Source: Enhydrobacter aerosaccus
GTDB taxonomy: Bacteria > Pseudomonadota > Alphaproteobacteria > Reyranellales > Reyranellaceae
Direction: 5' to 3'
NCBI GenBank assembly: GCA_903915535.1
Contig: CAIWTJ010000058.1
Coordinates: forward strand, 1 to 35,328
Length of the DNA: 35,328 nt
Position numbers and translations under genes: made by a program. The notes beneath the pieces are model-generated. The model was not told the origin of the DNA and did no database searches. It saw only the letters and a program-made list of their open reading frames with translations. Below are positions 32,839 to 35,328 of the stretch, one piece after another. How positions within the stretch are numbered: the stretch's first letter is position 1; every line of letters begins with the position of its first letter.

Positions 32839-33087
32839 ATGACCGACAGCACCGATTTCCCCGACCGCCTTTCCACCAACCCCAAGAGCCCGCACTACGA
32901 CGAGGCGCTGCTTGCCAAGGGCATCGGCATCAAGTTCGACGGCGAGGAGAAGACCAACGTCGAGGAGTACTGCCTCAGCGAAGGCTGGATCCGGGTTGCG
33001 GTCGGCAAGACCGTGGACCGCAAGGGCAACCCGCTCACCATCAAGCTCAAGGGCAAGGTCGAACCTTACTTCCAGAAAAAGGAATAG
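32839..33087 (+). CDS. DUF3297 family protein
   Basis: The 82-residue protein matches DUF3297 almost end to end: FPDRLSTNPKSPHYDEALL, GIGIKFDGEEKTNVEEYC and GWIRVAVGKTVDRKGNPLTIKLKGKVEPYF. It is a small conserved proteobacterial family of unknown function, cytoplasmic, with no signal. The ATG at 32839 matches the family start. It lies 42 bases after chrA and 5 before the CDF transporter, whose ribosome site is inside its last codons, so it may share their transcript. Confidence 0.85.
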   Translation: MTDSTDFPDRLSTNPKSPHYDEALLAKGIGIKFDGEEKTNVEEYCLSEGWIRVAVGKTVDRKGNPLTIKLKGKVEPYFQKKE

Positions 33088-33092
33088 GCCCC

Positions 33093-34040
33093 ATGCACAG
33101 CCATACGCTCGACGGATGGCGCCATGAACATGTGTTCCTCGGCGCGGCGCACGATCGCAACGAAAAGCGTACCTGGCTGGTCGTCGGCCTCACCGCCGCG
33201 ATGATGGTGGTCGAGATCGCCGGCGGCTCGATCTTCGGCTCGATGGCCCTGCTGGCGGACGGCTGGCACATGTCGACGCATGCCGGTGCGCTCGCGATCG
33301 CGGCCTTCGCCTACCGCTTCGCGCGCAACCATGCCCGCGATCCGCGCTTCGCCTTCGGCACCGGGAAGCTGGGCGACCTCGCCGGCTTCACCAGCGCCAT
33401 CGTGCTGGCGTTGATCGCGCTGGCGATCGGCTACGAGTCCGCCGTGCGGCTGCTTCAGCCGGTGCCAATCCATTACGACGAGGCGATCGCCATCGCCGTG
33501 GTCGGCCTCGGCGTCAATCTGGTGAGCGCCTGGCTGCTGGGCGGCGAACATCATCACGATCATGGGCACGATCACGACCATGATGATCACGACGATCACC
33601 ACCACCACCATCACGATCACAATCTGCGGGCAGCCTACTGGCATGTGCTGGCCGACGCGCTGACGTCGGTGCTGGCGATCGCGGGCCTGCTGGCTGCGCG
33701 CTTCTATGGCTGGACGTTCCTCGACCCGTTGATCGGTATCGTCGGTGCCGTCGTGATCGCGCGCTGGGCGTGGGGGCTGATCCGCGACGCGGGCGCCGTG
33801 TTGCTCGACGCCGCGCCCAACCGCGTGTTGGCCGAGGCCATCCGGGGCAAGCTCGAGATCGGCCACGACCGCATCGCCGATCTTCACGTCTGGCGCCTCG
33901 GCCCCGGCCATAATGCCGCGATCGTGTCGCTGGTCGCCGACGATCCGGCGCCGGTCGAGCACTACAAGGAACGGCTCGAACACATCGAAGGGCTGAGCCA
34001 CGTCACGATCGAGGTCCATCGCTGCGCGGGCCAGCACTGA
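33093..34040 (+). CDS. dmeF: Cation diffusion facilitator (DmeF-type), His-rich loop
   Basis: The 315-residue protein begins MHSHTLDGWRHEHVFLGAAHDRNEKRTW, the DmeF-type start. It has six helices with LLADGWHMSTHAGAL (helix II, metal-site residues) and HVLADALTSVLA (helix V). Between helices IV and V lies a loop of about 25 residues that is mostly His and Asp (bases 33548-33622). A C-terminal cytoplasmic metal-binding domain follows (ADLHVWRLGPGHNAAIVSLV). It exports Co2+, Ni2+ or Zn2+ in exchange for protons. Its neighbour is a chromate efflux pair, so the area is a small metal-resistance cluster. The symbol reflects closest resemblance; the metal specificity is inferred. Confidence 0.85.
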   Translation: MHSHTLDGWRHEHVFLGAAHDRNEKRTWLVVGLTAAMMVVEIAGGSIFGSMALLADGWHMSTHAGALAIAAFAYRFARNHARDPRFAFGTGKLGDLAGFTSAIVLALIALAIGYESAVRLLQPVPIHYDEAIAIAVVGLGVNLVSAWLLGGEHHHDHGHDHDHDDHDDHHHHHHDHNLRAAYWHVLADALTSVLAIAGLLAARFYGWTFLDPLIGIVGAVVIARWAWGLIRDAGAVLLDAAPNRVLAEAIRGKLEIGHDRIADLHVWRLGPGHNAAIVSLVADDPAPVEHYKERLEHIEGLSHVTIEVHRCAGQH

Positions 34041-34057
34041 CCTGAGGCAGCACTAAC

Positions 34058-35002
34058 ATGACAATAGGCCGCCGCACCATTCTTGCCGCAGGAGGCGCCG
34101 TGATGGCTTCGTCGGCTTCCGCGCAGACCTTGAAAATCACCCTCGGCACCGCGACGCCGGGCGGCGGCTTCCCGGTCTATGGCGACGCCTTCATCGCCGC
34201 GGTGAAGGCGCAGGATCCCGCCCTCGAGATCGTGCCGGTCAACACCAAGGGTAGCACCGAGAACGTGCCGCGCCTCGAAGCGGGCACGCTGGACCTCGCG
34301 CTGGTCCAAGGCGAGGTCGTGCACGAGGCGCTGGCCGGCATCGGCCGCGCGCCGGCGAAACTCAATATCCTGACTGCGATCTATCCGACCGCCGGCATGT
34401 TCGTCGTGCGCGCCGACAGTCCCTACAAAGGCATCGCAGATCTCAAGGGCAAGAAGATCGCCTGGGGTGCGGCGGGCTCGGGCCTCGTCATCCTGGGCCG
34501 CTACGTGATGGATGGCGTCGGCCTCGACGCCGCCAAGGATTTCGAGCCGGTCTATCTCGAGCGCGCGGGCGACGGTCCGGCGATGGTGCTCGACGGACGC
34601 GTCGCGGCGCTATGGGGCGGCGGCTCGGGCTGGCCGGGCTTCGTCGCGGTGACCTCGAGCCAGAAGGGCGGCCGCTTCATCGTGCCCAGCGCCGACGAAC
34701 GCGCGCGCGTGCTCGCCAGGCACAATTTCCTCAAGACCATCACCCAAGCTGGCGGCAGCTTCCCCGGCCAAAAGGAGCCGATCGTCTCGGTGGGCTCCTG
34801 GAGCTTCGTGATGGTGCGGCCCGGCCTCGATCCGGCCGTCGTTGCGCGCGTTGCCAAGGCGCTGCACGCGGCGGAGGGGAAGCCGTCGCCGCAGACCGCC
34901 GACACCACGGCGAAGAACACTTTGGCCGCGGTCACCGACCCAAATCTGCTGCATCCCGGCGTATTGGCCTACTACCGGCAGGCGGGATTGATCCCGAAAT
35001 AG
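34058..35002 (+). CDS. TAXI-family TRAP transporter solute-binding protein
   Basis: The 314-residue protein has a signal (MTIGRRTILAAGGAVMASSASAQ) followed by LKITLGTATPGGGFPVYG, the N-terminal TAXI pattern. Then come TKGSTENVPRLEAGTLDLALVQGEVVHEAL, KGKKIAWGAAGSGLVILGRYVM and VGSWSFVMVRPGLDPAVV. TAXI proteins bind small carboxylates such as glutamate for fused TRAP permeases. No permease gene is near, so it is an orphan. It begins 17 bases after the CDF gene. Confidence 0.82.
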   Translation: MTIGRRTILAAGGAVMASSASAQTLKITLGTATPGGGFPVYGDAFIAAVKAQDPALEIVPVNTKGSTENVPRLEAGTLDLALVQGEVVHEALAGIGRAPAKLNILTAIYPTAGMFVVRADSPYKGIADLKGKKIAWGAAGSGLVILGRYVMDGVGLDAAKDFEPVYLERAGDGPAMVLDGRVAALWGGGSGWPGFVAVTSSQKGGRFIVPSADERARVLARHNFLKTITQAGGSFPGQKEPIVSVGSWSFVMVRPGLDPAVVARVAKALHAAEGKPSPQTADTTAKNTLAAVTDPNLLHPGVLAYYRQAGLIPK

Positions 35003-35059
35003 CCGTAACCTCGCCGGCCTCCGTGCGTTCTATCCCGACAGCAACGCACAGGAGTTCCC

Positions 35060-35275
35060 ATGGCAGACGACAAGAGCCGCATCGAGGGCGAAGGTAGCTA
35101 CAGCGGCACCAAGGACTACAACGACCGCACCGAAAAGTTCATCAAGGACGGCAAGGTCGACAAGGCGGCGAAGGATGCCGTGAAGTCGATGGATTCGCCC
35201 GAGGCCGCGCAGCTGAAGCAGGCCGAGGAAAAGGGCAAGGCCGGCGACCCGCGCGGGATGGACAAGAAGAAGTAG
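35060..35275 (+). CDS. Small charged protein of unknown function
   Basis: This 71-residue protein (MADDKSRIEGEGSYSGTKDY start, MDKKK end) is very hydrophilic, rich in Lys, Asp, Glu and Gly, and probably intrinsically disordered. It has a good GGAG ribosome site 5 bases upstream of the ATG. No domain is recognised; similar short proteins occur in stress-induced gene sets of alphaproteobacteria. A GC-rich hairpin follows at 35296-35312. Confidence 0.65.
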   Translation: MADDKSRIEGEGSYSGTKDYNDRTEKFIKDGKVDKAAKDAVKSMDSPEAAQLKQAEEKGKAGDPRGMDKKK

Positions 35276-35295
35276 GGTCTTAACTCTTCCGGACC

Positions 35296-35312
35296 GCGAG
35301 CCTCCGGCTCGC
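35296..35312. terminator. GC-rich hairpin after the small charged protein gene
   Basis: GCGAGCC (35296-35302), loop TCC, GGCTCGC (35306-35312), 21 bases after the stop at 35275. There is no T-tract, so it is only a possible terminator. Confidence 0.35.
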
Positions 35313-35328
35313 TCATGATTCCGAGCGA

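Noticed and set aside
33548..33622. A CAC/CAT/GAT-rich repeat that looks like a simple-sequence array
   Set aside because: It encodes the His/Asp-rich metal-binding loop of the CDF transporter, a known family feature.
1..35328. CRISPR arrays, insertion sequences with transposases, rRNA genes or phage structural genes
   Set aside because: No regularly spaced repeats, transposase motifs, rRNA-like stretches or capsid/tail proteins were recognised.

Overview
The window is GC-rich DNA from an alphaproteobacterium. The lineage is inferred from gene families: an orphan Bug/TctC-type binding protein, a TAXI binding protein, a DUF3297 protein, a DmeF-type CDF transporter, a ChrB/ChrA pair, YkvA, LolA and several 2-oxoglutarate (2OG) oxygenases. 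A soil or freshwater Rhodospirillales or Hyphomicrobiales organism, for example Reyranella-like, fits best. The species cannot be fixed from the sequence alone.

Left flank (1-8260). It opens with the 3' end of an ABC-transporter peptide-binding protein, followed by a decayed GT39-like membrane glycosyltransferase that has lost its 5' end and carries a frameshift. Next come a metallo-beta-lactamase-fold lactonase-like hydrolase and a small ACT-domain protein. A tight five-gene catabolic operon on the minus strand follows: lactate-permease-like transporter, 3-hydroxyisobutyrate-dehydrogenase-like reductase, GST, Bug binding protein, and an Asp/Glu-racemase-fold protein that lacks both catalytic cysteines. 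A tRNA-Thr(CGT) gene closes this flank.

Central accessory region (8261-25552). It begins directly after the tRNA with a gene-poor 650 bp stretch containing short direct repeats, then a secreted zinc-metalloprotease pseudogene. The rest looks like a heavily tailored lasso-peptide-type RiPP locus. Its core is an HPr-kinase-like kinase, an asparagine-synthetase-like lasso cyclase, a PqqD-like leader-binding protein, a 67-residue precursor and a PF14907-type nucleotidyltransferase-fold protein, all on the plus strand. Around the core are six Fe(II)/2OG-type oxygenases (a JmjC/cupin protein, four small 2OG proteins and a PhyH protein), a class I methyltransferase with a regulatory domain, a GT39/ArnT-like membrane glycosyltransferase, an unknown polytopic membrane protein and an ABC exporter. 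One of the small 2OG proteins has HxA in place of the HxD iron motif, a change known from non-heme iron halogenases. No B2 leader peptidase is visible. The inferred pathway is PqqD-mediated leader recognition, cyclase-driven macrolactam formation on the precursor, modification by the oxygenases, methyltransferase and kinase/nucleotidyltransferase, and export by the ABC transporter.

Right flank (25553-35328). These are ordinary genes: LolA, a GNAT acetyltransferase, an acyl-CoA synthetase and a DMT exporter on the plus strand; a convergent YkvA-like protein; an SDR dehydrogenase; a chromate-resistance pair (chrB/chrA) preceded by a 12-bp-stem hairpin and a palindrome; DUF3297; a His-rich CDF metal exporter; a TAXI binding protein; and a small charged protein.
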